Counted from the first letter of the stretch, positions 35,591 to 44,960 are shown. The stretch: 64,000 bases of DNA from Aquimarina sp. U1-2 (GCF_017897595.1 NZ_JAGKIK010000011.1:62001-126000); one strand, 5' to 3'. Notes: generated from the letters alone by a model not told the origin. Numbers and translations: made by a program.

Positions 35591-37357
35591 ATGAAATTAA
35601 AATTAGTTTTTCTAACAGTAGTACTGGCATTAAGTCAGCTTACTTTTGCGCAAGTCAAATTTGAAGCAAAAGTAAGTAAAAGTACGTTAGGTATTAATGA
35701 ACGATTACGCATAGATTTTGAAATGAATAAAGACGGTGATAATTTTACACCACCTTCGTTCTCTGGATTTACAGTAGTCGGCGGACCCAATCAATCTATT
35801 AGTAATTCATGGATTAACGGAAAGAGATCCTATGCAAAAACATTCAGTTATTTTTTGGAACCTACCCAACGCGGAAAATTTACGATAAAACAGGCAACTA
35901 TCGAGATCGATGGTCAAACGTATAAAACACTACCCGTTACAGTACAAGTTACTGGGGCAGTAGATAAACCCAAAGATGGTAACAATACAGATTTTGTAGC
36001 TAGTGAAAACTTGCATTTAGTTGCCGAGGTTTCCAAAGCTAATCCTTATTTGAACGAAGCCATTACCGTGGTGTACAAACTATACGTTAGTCCGCGAATT
36101 AGTGTGAGTAACTGGAGAGAGCTCGATAGCCCGAAATATAGTGATTTTTGGAGCCAGGCTATCGATATGAAACAACTCAAAATCGAAAATGGCAGGTACA
36201 AAGGTGAACCGTATCGTTTTGTAGTGCTTCGTAAAACAGTATTGTATCCTCAAAAAACAGGAAAATTAAATATAGAACCCCTTACGTTAACGGTTTCTGT
36301 AGATGTTCCTACCAATCGAAGAGACATTTTTGGCGGCAGATTGTATTCGACCGTAAACAAAACAGTAGCTGCAGGTAATAGAACTATCAATGTTAAACCA
36401 TTGCCTCAAAAAGGGAAGCCTGATGATTTTTCTGGTGCAGTTGGCTCTTTTGATTTTAAGGTAACCACTAACAAAACAACTCTTGATGCTACAGAGTCCT
36501 TAGATGCCAAAGTAGTTGTATCTGGTACAGGTAACCTTAAACTATTCGATTTACCCAAGCTTACCGTTCCCAATGGTTTAGAGCAATATGAGCCAGAACA
36601 TAATGAGCGCGTACGAACCAACCTTACCGGTATGGCAGGAAACATATCTGATAGTTATACTCTGGTACCGCAGTACAAAGGAAAATATCCAATTCCGGCA
36701 GTGTCTTTTACATATTTTGATTTGAAAACTGAATCGTATAAGCGAATTACTTCCGAAGAAATTATTATTAATGTAAAGACCGGTCCCGATGGGGGAGATG
36801 TCGCCACTTCTAACAGCGCAACAACGCCAGGAAAAAAACTAGTAACACAATCGGGGAATCAATTCCGTTTTTTGAAGTTTGATGCAAACCTGAAGCCTAT
36901 AGAGCGAGAGCATTTTTTCAAGTCTACAGCATTTTGGGTTTCGCTAACAGCTCCTTTATTAGCCATTCCTTTGTTTATGTTTTTCGGGAAAAAAAGAGAA
37001 GAACGTTTAAATGACGTACGTGGCAATAGAGTGCGCAAAGCAGATAAATTAGCAAGAAAATATTTGTCTGAAGCAAAAAAGAATCTTGGTAATCAGAAAG
37101 CCTTTTATATCGCTATGGAACGAGCGTTACACAATTATTTAAAAGCCAAGTTGCATATCCAAACTAGTGATATGAGTAAAGATCGAATTCAACGACTTCT
37201 TAAAGAGCGTAACGTGGATACTGCAGTGACTATAGAATTCATTGGTTTGTTAGAAAGTTGTGAGTTTGCTCGGTACACCCCGTCTTCAAGCTCTGCTATG
37301 CAACAAGACTATGAGAAAGCTTCTAGAGTGATATCGACGATGGATAAACAATTATAA
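35591..37357 (+). CDS. batD: BatD, oxygen-tolerance protein
   Basis: A 588-residue membrane protein of the BatD family. It has a signal peptide (LTVVLALSQLTFAQ), a large periplasmic region of beta-sandwich repeats (about 20-430; FSGFTVVGGPNQSISNSW is a typical family block), one TM (about 450-470, FWVSLTAPLLAIPLFMFFG) and a helical cytoplasmic tail. The tail, with ALHNYLKAKLHIQTSDMSKD, resembles the cytoplasmic part of the two-TM protein at 30938. It follows batC by 57 bases. Confidence 0.92.
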   Translation: MKLKLVFLTVVLALSQLTFAQVKFEAKVSKSTLGINERLRIDFEMNKDGDNFTPPSFSGFTVVGGPNQSISNSWINGKRSYAKTFSYFLEPTQRGKFTIKQATIEIDGQTYKTLPVTVQVTGAVDKPKDGNNTDFVASENLHLVAEVSKANPYLNEAITVVYKLYVSPRISVSNWRELDSPKYSDFWSQAIDMKQLKIENGRYKGEPYRFVVLRKTVLYPQKTGKLNIEPLTLTVSVDVPTNRRDIFGGRLYSTVNKTVAAGNRTINVKPLPQKGKPDDFSGAVGSFDFKVTTNKTTLDATESLDAKVVVSGTGNLKLFDLPKLTVPNGLEQYEPEHNERVRTNLTGMAGNISDSYTLVPQYKGKYPIPAVSFTYFDLKTESYKRITSEEIIINVKTGPDGGDVATSNSATTPGKKLVTQSGNQFRFLKFDANLKPIEREHFFKSTAFWVSLTAPLLAIPLFMFFGKKREERLNDVRGNRVRKADKLARKYLSEAKKNLGNQKAFYIAMERALHNYLKAKLHIQTSDMSKDRIQRLLKERNVDTAVTIEFIGLLESCEFARYTPSSSSAMQQDYEKASRVISTMDKQL

Positions 37358-37367
37358 TAGTGTAGAC

Positions 37368-38117
37368 GTGAAAAAAATAGTAAAAATAATAGTTTTTCTT
37401 ATAGTAAGTATTGGGTTTACTCAGGATGAAGAGGTCTTCCAACGAGGAAATTCGTTATACAATCAAGAAAAATATCAAGAAGCTATTGATGCCTATACAT
37501 CGATTTTGGATACCGGTAAAGCCTCGGCCTCTTTGTATTATAATTTGGGGAACGCACATTACAAATTAAGTAATATTGGCCCCAGTATATATTACTATGA
37601 AAAGGCATTAGCATTAAGTCCAAATGATGAGGATATTAAAAATAATTTGGTGTTTGCACAAAACGCCACTATTGATGCTATTGACGTGATTCCCGAAGGA
37701 ATTATTTCAAAAATAGCAAATCGATTTACATACGTTATGTCATATGATAGTTGGGCATGGTTTTCGGTATGCTGTGTTGTACTATTTGTGTTATTTTTTA
37801 TACTTTATTATACTGCTTCTACCTCTTTACGAAAGCGGATTTTCTTCATAGGTTCCTGGTCTATTTTTGTGATGGGTTTGTTCGGATTATTTTTTGCGTT
37901 TAAACAATTTAATAGTGATCAAAACAATCAATTCGCTATAATATTTGCTCAAGAAACTATCATTAAAAGTGAGCCCAATTTACGCAGTGAAGAGATATTT
38001 CAACTTCATGAAGGCACTAAAGTAAAAATTACCGAAACAGTCAACAATTGGAAAAAAATCAAGCTTGCTGACGGTAAAATTGGTTGGATCCCCGCTTCAG
38101 ATATTAAAGAGTTGTAA
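37368..38117 (+). CDS. batE: BatE, TPR and SH3-like protein
   Basis: A 249-residue protein: short signal segment, TPR repeats (about 25-100; FQRGNSLYNQEKYQEAIDAY, LYYNLGNAHYKLSNIGPSI), two TM segments (about 130-175, VLFFILYYTAST and FVMGLFGLFFAF) and a C-terminal bacterial SH3 domain (about 190-249, ending GKIGWIPASDIKEL). The start is GTG at 37368, 10 bases after batD; no ATG fits. It ends the Bat cluster. The SH3 domain probably binds murein or a partner protein. Confidence 0.9.
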   Translation: MKKIVKIIVFLIVSIGFTQDEEVFQRGNSLYNQEKYQEAIDAYTSILDTGKASASLYYNLGNAHYKLSNIGPSIYYYEKALALSPNDEDIKNNLVFAQNATIDAIDVIPEGIISKIANRFTYVMSYDSWAWFSVCCVVLFVLFFILYYTASTSLRKRIFFIGSWSIFVMGLFGLFFAFKQFNSDQNNQFAIIFAQETIIKSEPNLRSEEIFQLHEGTKVKITETVNNWKKIKLADGKIGWIPASDIKEL

Positions 38118-38270
38118 ATAACCACCGAAATTTATAGGCAAGTCGTTTTAATACTATTCGTCAATTAGAAATCTGCTGGATTTGTAAATAGTATAAGGGT
38201 ATATGTAGTTACTAGGTTTATTGCATACAATTGTTACTGTTCATTCATAAAACTCTTTAAAATATTGAAA

Positions 38271-38882
38271 ATGAAAATCGATTTTGAAGAGAACTATATT
38301 TTAGAGAATGATTCAGTTAGGTTAAGCCCTCTAGAAGTATCTGATTTTAAACATCTATTAGAATATTCAATAAATGAACCTGAATTGTGGCGATTCAACT
38401 CTGGAGGAGCAAACGGAGAGAAAAATCTTGAAAAATATATTCGCAACGCACTTCAACAACGTAAAGAGGAAAAGGAATACCCTTTTATTGTATTTGATAA
38501 GCGGAAAAAGAAATTTGTGGGCAGTACTCGATTTTATGCTTTCAAAATACTAAATAACACTGTTGATTTAGGGTATACTTGGTATGGAAAACAAACGCAC
38601 GGAGATGGAACAAATAAAAATTGTAAATACCTTATGTTGGAATTTGCTTTTGAAAAAATTCAAGTAGAACGAGTAGGATTCGCAGCCAGTACCCTAAATG
38701 AGAGAAGTATAAATGCTATGAAAAGCATAGGATGTACTGTAGAGGGAATTTTCAGAAATTACTGCCTCGACAATCATGGTAAAAGAATAGATGCCATTTT
38801 TTTATGTATCTTAAAAGAAGAGTGGTTTAAAAAGGTCAAAGAAGATTTGAAAATAAAATTAGAAAAGTACGCCGAAAAATAA
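38271..38882 (+). CDS. GNAT family N-acetyltransferase
   Basis: A 203-residue GNAT protein of the RimJ/RimL-like group. It has VRLSPLEVSDFKHLLEYS, FIVFDKRKKKFVGSTRFYA, the acetyl-CoA loop region YTWYGKQTHGDGTNKNCKY and VGFAASTLNERSINAMKSIG. Such enzymes acetylate protein N termini or small molecules; substrate unknown. I use the ATG at 38271, although a TTG two codons earlier is possible. It is not tightly linked to the Bat cluster (153-base gap). Confidence 0.88.
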   Translation: MKIDFEENYILENDSVRLSPLEVSDFKHLLEYSINEPELWRFNSGGANGEKNLEKYIRNALQQRKEEKEYPFIVFDKRKKKFVGSTRFYAFKILNNTVDLGYTWYGKQTHGDGTNKNCKYLMLEFAFEKIQVERVGFAASTLNERSINAMKSIGCTVEGIFRNYCLDNHGKRIDAIFLCILKEEWFKKVKEDLKIKLEKYAEK

Positions 38883-38919
38883 CGAAACGATAACACTATT
38901 GATGTAATCATAGCAACTC

Positions 38920-39120
38920 CTAAGTAAACAATCGAATGGCTATTGTATTATTGGTAAGTTGCAATGCTTGCAGAATAAAAAAGTAACCGATCAATGAGTA
39001 GAAAAAATAAAAACGCCGGCTAATATTTTGCTCTGCTATGACATGTGTATCAACATTAATCAATCTAATGAAATAAAAAATAGGACCAATGAATAATAAA
39101 TGTACATTAATTTGTACAGT
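38920..39120 (-). pseudogene. possible remnant of a membrane protein gene
   Basis: A 66-codon open minus-strand frame without a good start. It reads like a genuine membrane-protein C terminus: IGPIFYFIRLINVDTH, then ISRRFYFFYSLIGYFFIL and a QALQLTNNTIAIRLFT end. The alternation of hydrophobic segments with polar turns looks coding, but I cannot name a family. The rest of the gene is absent. Confidence 0.3.
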
Positions 39121-39123
39121 TTA

Positions 39124-39406
39124 TTACTAATTTTCTTAAATTATTTCGAGTATACCACTTGTATAACATAGGTAATGGATGAATGCACAAAATTACGTCT
39201 ACGACAGGATTTTTATAAGACGTAGTATAATAGCATAGATAGTATATGATGTCTTAAAAGACTTCCTACATGCCTTACATTAAGTTTTTGGTATATAATG
39301 AATGTTTTGAAAAAACTCTAAAATTCTAACAAATTATTAGATAGATTTACAATTCAGTTAACAATTTTTGAAAGTGATACTATTATTTTAGCTACCTTAG
39401 CCATTC
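39124..39406. other. intergenic stretch without recognisable genes
   Basis: AT-rich spacer upstream of the small membrane protein and SulP genes. No convincing promoter, hairpin or repeat was found. Confidence 0.45.
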
Positions 39407-39745
39407 ATGATTATAAAATTATACATAATAAAGTTTTTGATCATTCTAGGATGTAGCATCAACGTCTTTAATTTTGGTTTGCGCTTGCTTCATTCTTATA
39501 ACCACAATGATCAAATCTCATATGCGTATGAAGAATCTGAAAATTCTGAAGAAAAAGAGTCAGAAAATTCGGATAAAGAAGATAGTCAAGGAAAAGATAA
39601 AATTGTATATCCTCACGACAACAAAATCTCAACAGTATTAGAATTGGCATACAATCGCTATCCGGATCTTTACAAACCCAGGTCTTCAGAATTTATAGAA
39701 CATAAAACACCACCTCCAGAGTACTGTTCTACCGTTTTTTCTTAA
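39407..39745 (+). CDS. small membrane protein with acidic tract
   Basis: A 112-residue protein with one hydrophobic segment (about 5-27, IIKFLIILGCSINVFNFGL), then a Ser/Glu/Asp-rich stretch (EESENSEEKESENSDKED) and a C-terminal part rich in Tyr and Pro (NRYPDLYKPRSSEF). The segment reads as a signal anchor, so the acidic part is probably periplasmic. It is 112 bases upstream of a SulP transporter and may be transcribed with it. Family not recognised. Confidence 0.65.
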   Translation: MIIKLYIIKFLIILGCSINVFNFGLRLLHSYNHNDQISYAYEESENSEEKESENSDKEDSQGKDKIVYPHDNKISTVLELAYNRYPDLYKPRSSEFIEHKTPPPEYCSTVFS

Positions 39746-39857
39746 GCTCATCAACGGCTTTATTCATAGCTGTAGAAATAGCTATTTTTCGTTTTTCAAA
39801 TCTATCGTAAGTGTTTTCTATCGCTAATAACGAAGAGAACCACAAATTTTAATTATT

Positions 39858-41444
39858 ATGAACATTTTCAAGAATCTTAAAAATGATCTTCCGGCCAGTA
39901 TTGTAGTATTTTTTGTTGCCCTACCACTATGCCTTGGGATAGCCCTCGCTAGTGGTGCGCCACTTTTTTCAGGCTTAATCGCCGGGATTGTAGGAGGAAT
40001 AATCGTAGGTGCTTTAAGTGGGTCAAAAATCGGGGTGAGTGGTCCCGCTGCAGGTTTAGCTGCTATCGTACTAAGCTCTATTGCTGCATTAGGAGGTTAT
40101 CAAAACTTCCTTGTTGCTGTAGTGCTAGGGGGGATCATACAATTACTCTTTGGGATTTTAAAGGCTGGTATTATCGGATATTATTTTCCATCGTCAGTAA
40201 TTAAAGGGATGCTTACAGGAATTGGAATTATTATTATTTTAAAGCAAATCCCTCATTTTTTCGGTTACGATGCCGATCCCGAAGGAGATTTTGCCTTTTT
40301 TCAAATGGATGGAGAAAATACGTTTTCAGAAATTATAAATACTATCAATTTTATTAGTCCGGGGGCTACACTTATTGCTATTATCGGACTGGGAATATTG
40401 ATTTTATGGGATCAAGTACTTACCAAAAAAGCTAAAATCTTTCAGTTGATCCAGGGCCCCTTAGTGGCAGTTGTTGTAGGTATATTATTCTACATTTTTA
40501 CTCAAAATCAGGAAACCCTGGCAATTTCTAAAGAACACTTGGTAAGTGTACCTATACCTGGGGATTTATCTTCATTTTTGGGTCAGTTTAGCTTTCCAAA
40601 TTTTACGGTTATCGGGCAAACTGATGTTTGGGTAACCGCATTTACGATCGCGCTGGTCGCCAGTTTAGAAACACTTTTATGCGTCGAGGCTACCGACAAA
40701 TTAGATCCAGAAAAACATGTAACTCCAACGAATAGAGAATTATTAGCACAGGGAACAGGAAATATTATCTCGGGAATGATAGGAGGATTGCCAATAACAC
40801 AAGTTATTGTAAGAAGCTCTGCGAATATTCAATCCGGGGGAAAAACAAAAATGTCTGCAATTATTCATGGTTTCCTTTTACTGATTTCGGTAGTATTGAT
40901 ACCCAGATTATTAAATATGATACCGCTATCGGTTCTGGCTTCGGTGTTACTTTTAGTGGGATATAAGCTTGCCAAACCATCGTTATTTAAAAAGATGTAT
41001 ACCCTTGGGTGGAAACAATTTCTTCCCTTTACGGTTACCGTTGTCGGAATCGTATTTACAGATCTTTTAATCGGTATTGGTTTAGGACTTCTGGTAGGTA
41101 TCGGCGTTATTCTTATTAAAAGCTATCAAAATTCTCATTTTTTACACATTGAAAACGTAGATGATGGTAGACATCGGGTAAAAATGACTTTGGCAGAAGA
41201 GGTAACTTTTTTCAACAAAGGAGCTATTTTAAAAGAACTTGATAGATTACCCGAAGAAACGTATCTCACCTTAGATGTGCGTAAAACCAGGTATCTGGAT
41301 AACGACATTATTGAAATCCTGGAAGATTTTTCTGAAAAAGCAAAAAATAAAAATATAGATATAAAACTTATTTCTGAACGCGGGATTATAGAAAACCCAG
41401 ACAGTTTTATTCAATTTTTTAAGTTAAGACCGAAAACGACATAA
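39858..41444 (+). CDS. SulP family anion transporter with STAS domain
   Basis: A 528-residue SulP (SLC26-like) transporter. It has 12-14 hydrophobic segments beginning LPASIVVFFVALPLCLGIAL, the SulP pattern SGAPLFSGLIAGIVGGIIVG, GSKIGVSGPAAGL, IGGLPITQVIVRSSANIQSG, and a C-terminal STAS domain (about 430-520). It is followed 11 bases later by a beta-carbonic anhydrase, which suggests bicarbonate as substrate, as in BicA-type and SulP-CA pairs; that is inference from linkage. Confidence 0.92.
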   Translation: MNIFKNLKNDLPASIVVFFVALPLCLGIALASGAPLFSGLIAGIVGGIIVGALSGSKIGVSGPAAGLAAIVLSSIAALGGYQNFLVAVVLGGIIQLLFGILKAGIIGYYFPSSVIKGMLTGIGIIIILKQIPHFFGYDADPEGDFAFFQMDGENTFSEIINTINFISPGATLIAIIGLGILILWDQVLTKKAKIFQLIQGPLVAVVVGILFYIFTQNQETLAISKEHLVSVPIPGDLSSFLGQFSFPNFTVIGQTDVWVTAFTIALVASLETLLCVEATDKLDPEKHVTPTNRELLAQGTGNIISGMIGGLPITQVIVRSSANIQSGGKTKMSAIIHGFLLLISVVLIPRLLNMIPLSVLASVLLLVGYKLAKPSLFKKMYTLGWKQFLPFTVTVVGIVFTDLLIGIGLGLLVGIGVILIKSYQNSHFLHIENVDDGRHRVKMTLAEEVTFFNKGAILKELDRLPEETYLTLDVRKTRYLDNDIIEILEDFSEKAKNKNIDIKLISERGIIENPDSFIQFFKLRPKTT

Positions 41445-41455
41445 ATCAAATAGAC

Positions 41456-42088
41456 ATGAAAGCGCTTACCAAAAAAACACAAGCAGCCATTACTCCACAA
41501 ATAGCAGTTCAGCTTTTAAAGGAAGGTAACGAGAGATTTCTGAATAATAAAAAAGTAGGCAGGGATCTTTTAGAGCAGGTTAACGATACCAAAAGCGGGC
41601 AATTTCCTTTTGCTACAATTTTAAGCTGTATCGACTCCCGGGTATCTTCAGAATTAATTTTTGATCAGGGGATAGGCGATATTTTTAGTGCCCGAATAGC
41701 CGGAAACTTTGTAAATGAGGATATCCTCGGCAGTATGGAGTTTGCCTGTAAACTTGCAGGAACCAAATTAATTTTAGTGTTAGGCCATACCAGTTGTGGT
41801 GCCGTAAAGGGAGCATGTGATGATGCTCAATTAGGCAATCTTACCGCGCTGTTAAGTAAAATCAAGCCCGCTGTTGCCGCCGTAGCAGACCCTAAAGACG
41901 AGGCATTACGAAATTCTAAAAACATAAAATTTGTGAACGATGTGGCTACCAAAAATGTACATATGACAATCGATATGATTAGAAAAGAAAGTGAAGTACT
42001 ACGAGAAATGGAGGATAGAGGGGATATTTTGATACTTGGGGGGATGTATGATATCAACGATGGTAAAGTTGATTTTTTTGAAGGATAA
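41456..42088 (+). CDS. beta-class carbonic anhydrase
   Basis: A 210-residue beta-carbonic anhydrase that interconverts CO2 and bicarbonate. Zinc ligands and the Asp/Arg dyad are in LSCIDSRVSSE, and the second ligand pair is GHTSCGAVKGAC. RIAGNFVNEDILGSMEFA and the C-terminal ILGGMYDINDGKV are family blocks. No signal peptide is seen, so it is cytoplasmic. It lies between two SulP genes, 11 bases after the first and about 200 before the second, fitting a carbon-uptake unit. Confidence 0.95.
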   Translation: MKALTKKTQAAITPQIAVQLLKEGNERFLNNKKVGRDLLEQVNDTKSGQFPFATILSCIDSRVSSELIFDQGIGDIFSARIAGNFVNEDILGSMEFACKLAGTKLILVLGHTSCGAVKGACDDAQLGNLTALLSKIKPAVAAVADPKDEALRNSKNIKFVNDVATKNVHMTIDMIRKESEVLREMEDRGDILILGGMYDINDGKVDFFEG

Positions 42089-42160
42089 ATGCGTTACGCT
42101 CACGAATAGAATCGATGTAGTTCAAACATCAAAGGTTTCGGTACTATATTTGAGTTTTTA

Positions 42161-42259
42161 TGGGTACCGCCAAAGGATATCATACTCCTGAGGCTTGCCT
42201 CGAAATTAAAAAATTATTTTCAACGAATGCCTCATGGGCTTGCCCCGAAAGTAGTTTAC
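42161..42259. repeat. family A repeat, copy 2
   Basis: GGTACCGCCAAAGGATATCA, then GAGGCTTGCCTCG and CCTCATGGGCTTGCCCCGAA, ending TAGTTTAC. Diverged from copies 1 and 4 but with the three-hairpin layout retained. It fills the gap between carbonic anhydrase and the second SulP gene. Confidence 0.8.
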
Positions 42260-42286
42260 TTTAGTAATTTGAAATAGGCTTGTCAT

Positions 42287-44134
42287 ATGAACGATTTTTT
42301 TAAACACCTTAAAGGAGATGCTTTCGGAGGATTAACTGCAGGAATTGTAGCCTTGCCACTAGCACTGGCATTTGGAGTTTCTTCTGGATTAGGTCCCAGT
42401 GCCGGCCTATACGGTGCGATATTTATCGGTTTTTTTGCTGCCCTTTTTGGGGGTACCAGTACTCAGATTTCGGGGCCTACGGCTCCAATGACCGCAGTAA
42501 GTATGTTGGTTATTGCAGGATTGATCGGTGCAAATAATGGGGATGTTAGCAAAGCACTGCCGGCAATTCTTACCGTATTTCTTTTAGCAGGTTTGATGCA
42601 AATCGGTCTGGGAGTTGCAGGGATTGGTAAATACATCAAATACATTCCGTATCCGGTAGTATCGGGTTTTATGACCGCCATTGGGATTATGATTTTAATT
42701 ACGCAACTATTACCAGCTTTAGGATATTATCCCCAAGAAGACGAAACTTTTGTGAGAAAATTTATGCCAGAAGCCGAAGAGGTTATTTTAAATACTATTT
42801 TGAAGAATGAAGCAAGTGAAGGGGTATTAGTACTAGAAGATTTTAGAGAAACAATTAAAATAGCAGAAGATATTGGCGAAGAAGATATCTATCTCGAAGC
42901 CAAAACGCTCGCCAAGAGTAATTCATCAGGAGCTGTTGGTGCTATAAAGAGTCTTCCCCGTGCTATAAACAATATCGATTATCTAGAACTCATACTTTGT
43001 ATAGCAACTATTCTAATTATTTATGGGTTTAAAAGAATAACGACGACCATACCCAGTACATTGGTTGCATTACTCGTCGTCTCAGGATTAGCCTATGGTT
43101 TTGGATTGGAATATCGACCGATAGAAAAAATCCCTAGCGGCTTTCCAACTCCTAATCTGGCGATTATTACAGATTTCAAATTAGGTGCTATACTGCCGTA
43201 TTTTTTTACCGCTTTATCCCTTGCATTTCTAGGAGCTATTGATTCGTTATTAACATCGGTAATTGCAGATAATATGACCAAAACCAAGCATCACCCTAAA
43301 AAAGAACTAATAGGTCAGGGTATCGGTAATAGTATTGCTGCGATTTTTGGAGGTATTCCCGGGGCAGGGGCTACCATACGAACCGTAGTAAACATCAATG
43401 CGGGAGGCAAGACCAAATTATCGGGTATGATAGCGGCCGTATTATTACTCATTATTCTATTGGCGCTCGGACCCATAGCCTCTCAAATTCCGGCAGCCGT
43501 ATTGGCAGGAATTCTTATCACCGTGGGCATCGGTGTTATGGATTATAAAGGATTAAAAGCTATTCCTAGCATGCCAAGGGTAGATGTCGTTATCATGTTT
43601 ATCGTTTTAATATTATCTGTAGTTTGGGATTTGGTATATGCTGTGGGCATAGGACTTATATTGGCATCGTTGATTTTTATGAAAAAAATGGGAGATGTAA
43701 CCGCCAGGAATTCTAAAATAGAACCTTTACAAGGGTTTGATACTACTGAAAATGAAGAAACCTGGGAAGATGAAGTTGGAATGCCCCAGGAACTAAAAAG
43801 TAAAATTTTTATCAAACATCTTAACGGCCCGTTATTTTTTGGATCAACCAGCGAGTTACAACAATTGGCCAGTCAAATCCCGAAAACAGCGACTCAAGTC
43901 ATCCTGCGAATGGATAGAGTACCATACATGGATCAGTCTGGAGTGTATACCCTTGAAGATATTATTCTGGGTCTTGAGCAAAAAGGCGTCAAAACATACA
44001 TCGTAGGCATTCAAAAACAGCCGCAGTATCTTGCAGAAAAAATTGATATCATTCCCGATTTGGTGCCAAAACAGTGTGTGTTTCCTGATTTTGAATCGTG
44101 TGTAGCCTATTTAAGACAGGATTCATTTGGGTAG
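42287..44134 (+). CDS. second SulP family anion transporter with STAS domain
   Basis: A 615-residue SulP transporter with blocks GLTAGIVALPLALAFGVSSG, GGTSTQISGPTAPMTAV, GAGATIRTVVNINAGGKTK and a C-terminal STAS domain (about 500-605, RMDRVPYMDQSGVYTLEDI). An acidic insertion of about 75 residues (about 145-225, with ILNTILKNEASEG) lies between early TM segments and is not seen in the first SulP. Linkage suggests bicarbonate or sulfate transport; which is undetermined. The family A repeat lies just upstream. Confidence 0.92.
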   Translation: MNDFFKHLKGDAFGGLTAGIVALPLALAFGVSSGLGPSAGLYGAIFIGFFAALFGGTSTQISGPTAPMTAVSMLVIAGLIGANNGDVSKALPAILTVFLLAGLMQIGLGVAGIGKYIKYIPYPVVSGFMTAIGIMILITQLLPALGYYPQEDETFVRKFMPEAEEVILNTILKNEASEGVLVLEDFRETIKIAEDIGEEDIYLEAKTLAKSNSSGAVGAIKSLPRAINNIDYLELILCIATILIIYGFKRITTTIPSTLVALLVVSGLAYGFGLEYRPIEKIPSGFPTPNLAIITDFKLGAILPYFFTALSLAFLGAIDSLLTSVIADNMTKTKHHPKKELIGQGIGNSIAAIFGGIPGAGATIRTVVNINAGGKTKLSGMIAAVLLLIILLALGPIASQIPAAVLAGILITVGIGVMDYKGLKAIPSMPRVDVVIMFIVLILSVVWDLVYAVGIGLILASLIFMKKMGDVTARNSKIEPLQGFDTTENEETWEDEVGMPQELKSKIFIKHLNGPLFFGSTSELQQLASQIPKTATQVILRMDRVPYMDQSGVYTLEDIILGLEQKGVKTYIVGIQKQPQYLAEKIDIIPDLVPKQCVFPDFESCVAYLRQDSFG

Positions 44135-44176
44135 TGAACGCGATATATACTGTATCATTAATTTATAAAACAAACA

Positions 44177-44599
44177 ATGAAACAATCTATAGTTCACGTA
44201 GCAATAGTAGTGAAGGATTATGATGAAGCTATTGAATTTTATACTAGAAAACTTAATTTTGATGTCATTGAAGATACCTATCAACCTGAACACAATAAAA
44301 GATGGGTTGTTGTAGCACCACCCAATTCAACAGGAACCACGATTTTACTTGCTAGAGCATCAAAACCTGAACAAGAAAGCCGTATTGGAAATCAAACAGG
44401 AGGAAGAGTTTTTCTGTTTTTAAACTCTGACAACTTCTGGCGGGACTATAACAATATGATATCAAAAGGAATCGAATTTGTTAGGAAACCGGAAAAAGCA
44501 GCGTATGGAACAGTTGCTGTATTTAAGGATCTGTATGGAAATTTGTGGGATTTACTAGAATTGAATCCAGGCCATCCAATTGCTAAAAGAGTCAAATAA
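44177..44599 (+). CDS. VOC family protein (glyoxalase-like)
   Basis: A 140-residue vicinal-oxygen-chelate domain protein with VHVAIVVKDYDEAIEFYTRK (first metal-ligand His), VVAPPNSTGTTILLAR, GRVFLFLNSDNFWRDY and AVFKDLYGNLWDLLELNP. VOC proteins include dioxygenases, glyoxalase I and resistance proteins; no subfamily can be fixed. It lies 42 bases after the second SulP gene and before the degraded region at 44.7-46.4 kb. Confidence 0.88.
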   Translation: MKQSIVHVAIVVKDYDEAIEFYTRKLNFDVIEDTYQPEHNKRWVVVAPPNSTGTTILLARASKPEQESRIGNQTGGRVFLFLNSDNFWRDYNNMISKGIEFVRKPEKAAYGTVAVFKDLYGNLWDLLELNPGHPIAKRVK

Positions 44600-44725
44600 T
44601 GAAACTGGCTACATCAAAGTAATTAGCAAGAATGGAGGAAATAGATTCAAATGAACTTCTGAAGAAGTGATAAGATCATGACATCTTCTATTAAAAGCGA
44701 CCTCAAGTATAGCTTTGACTGCAAT

Positions 44726-44960
44726 TTATTCAACACTTTTAGAAAAATCTTCCTTAAAATTAGAAATAAAATCATTGCTATACTTTTTGTCTTTGCCTAA
44801 CTTTCCTAAAAACCAAATAATGCATCCTTTTTAAACCATGCTGTCCTATTCGCTTAAAAGTGATTGATAAGATAATTTAAATGATTTCAATGCCCATTTC
44901 GGCATACAAATCATCCCCATATTTGCATCTATCGTATCTAGAGCAACCTCTGTTGCCAGT
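44726..44960 (-). pseudogene. frameshifted LysR-type regulator, C-terminal remnant
   Basis: Three minus-strand pieces in different frames read like the end of a LysR effector domain: ATEVALDTIDANMGMICMPK then WALKSFKLSY (44846-44956), RIGQHGLKRMHYLVF (about 44811-44855), and LGKDKKYSNDFISNFKEDF ending SKSVE and stop (44726-about 44800). The pattern NMG...MPKWALKS and the final DFI.NF helix are typical of MetR-like LysR proteins. The remainder of the gene is missing; the homology stops where a cassette-like unit begins. Confidence 0.6.

Noticed and set aside
28900-38117. Bat cluster as a novel system
   Set aside because: The order MoxR-DUF58-BatA-E is a known aerotolerance cluster of Bacteroidota; only the details noted in the findings are unusual.
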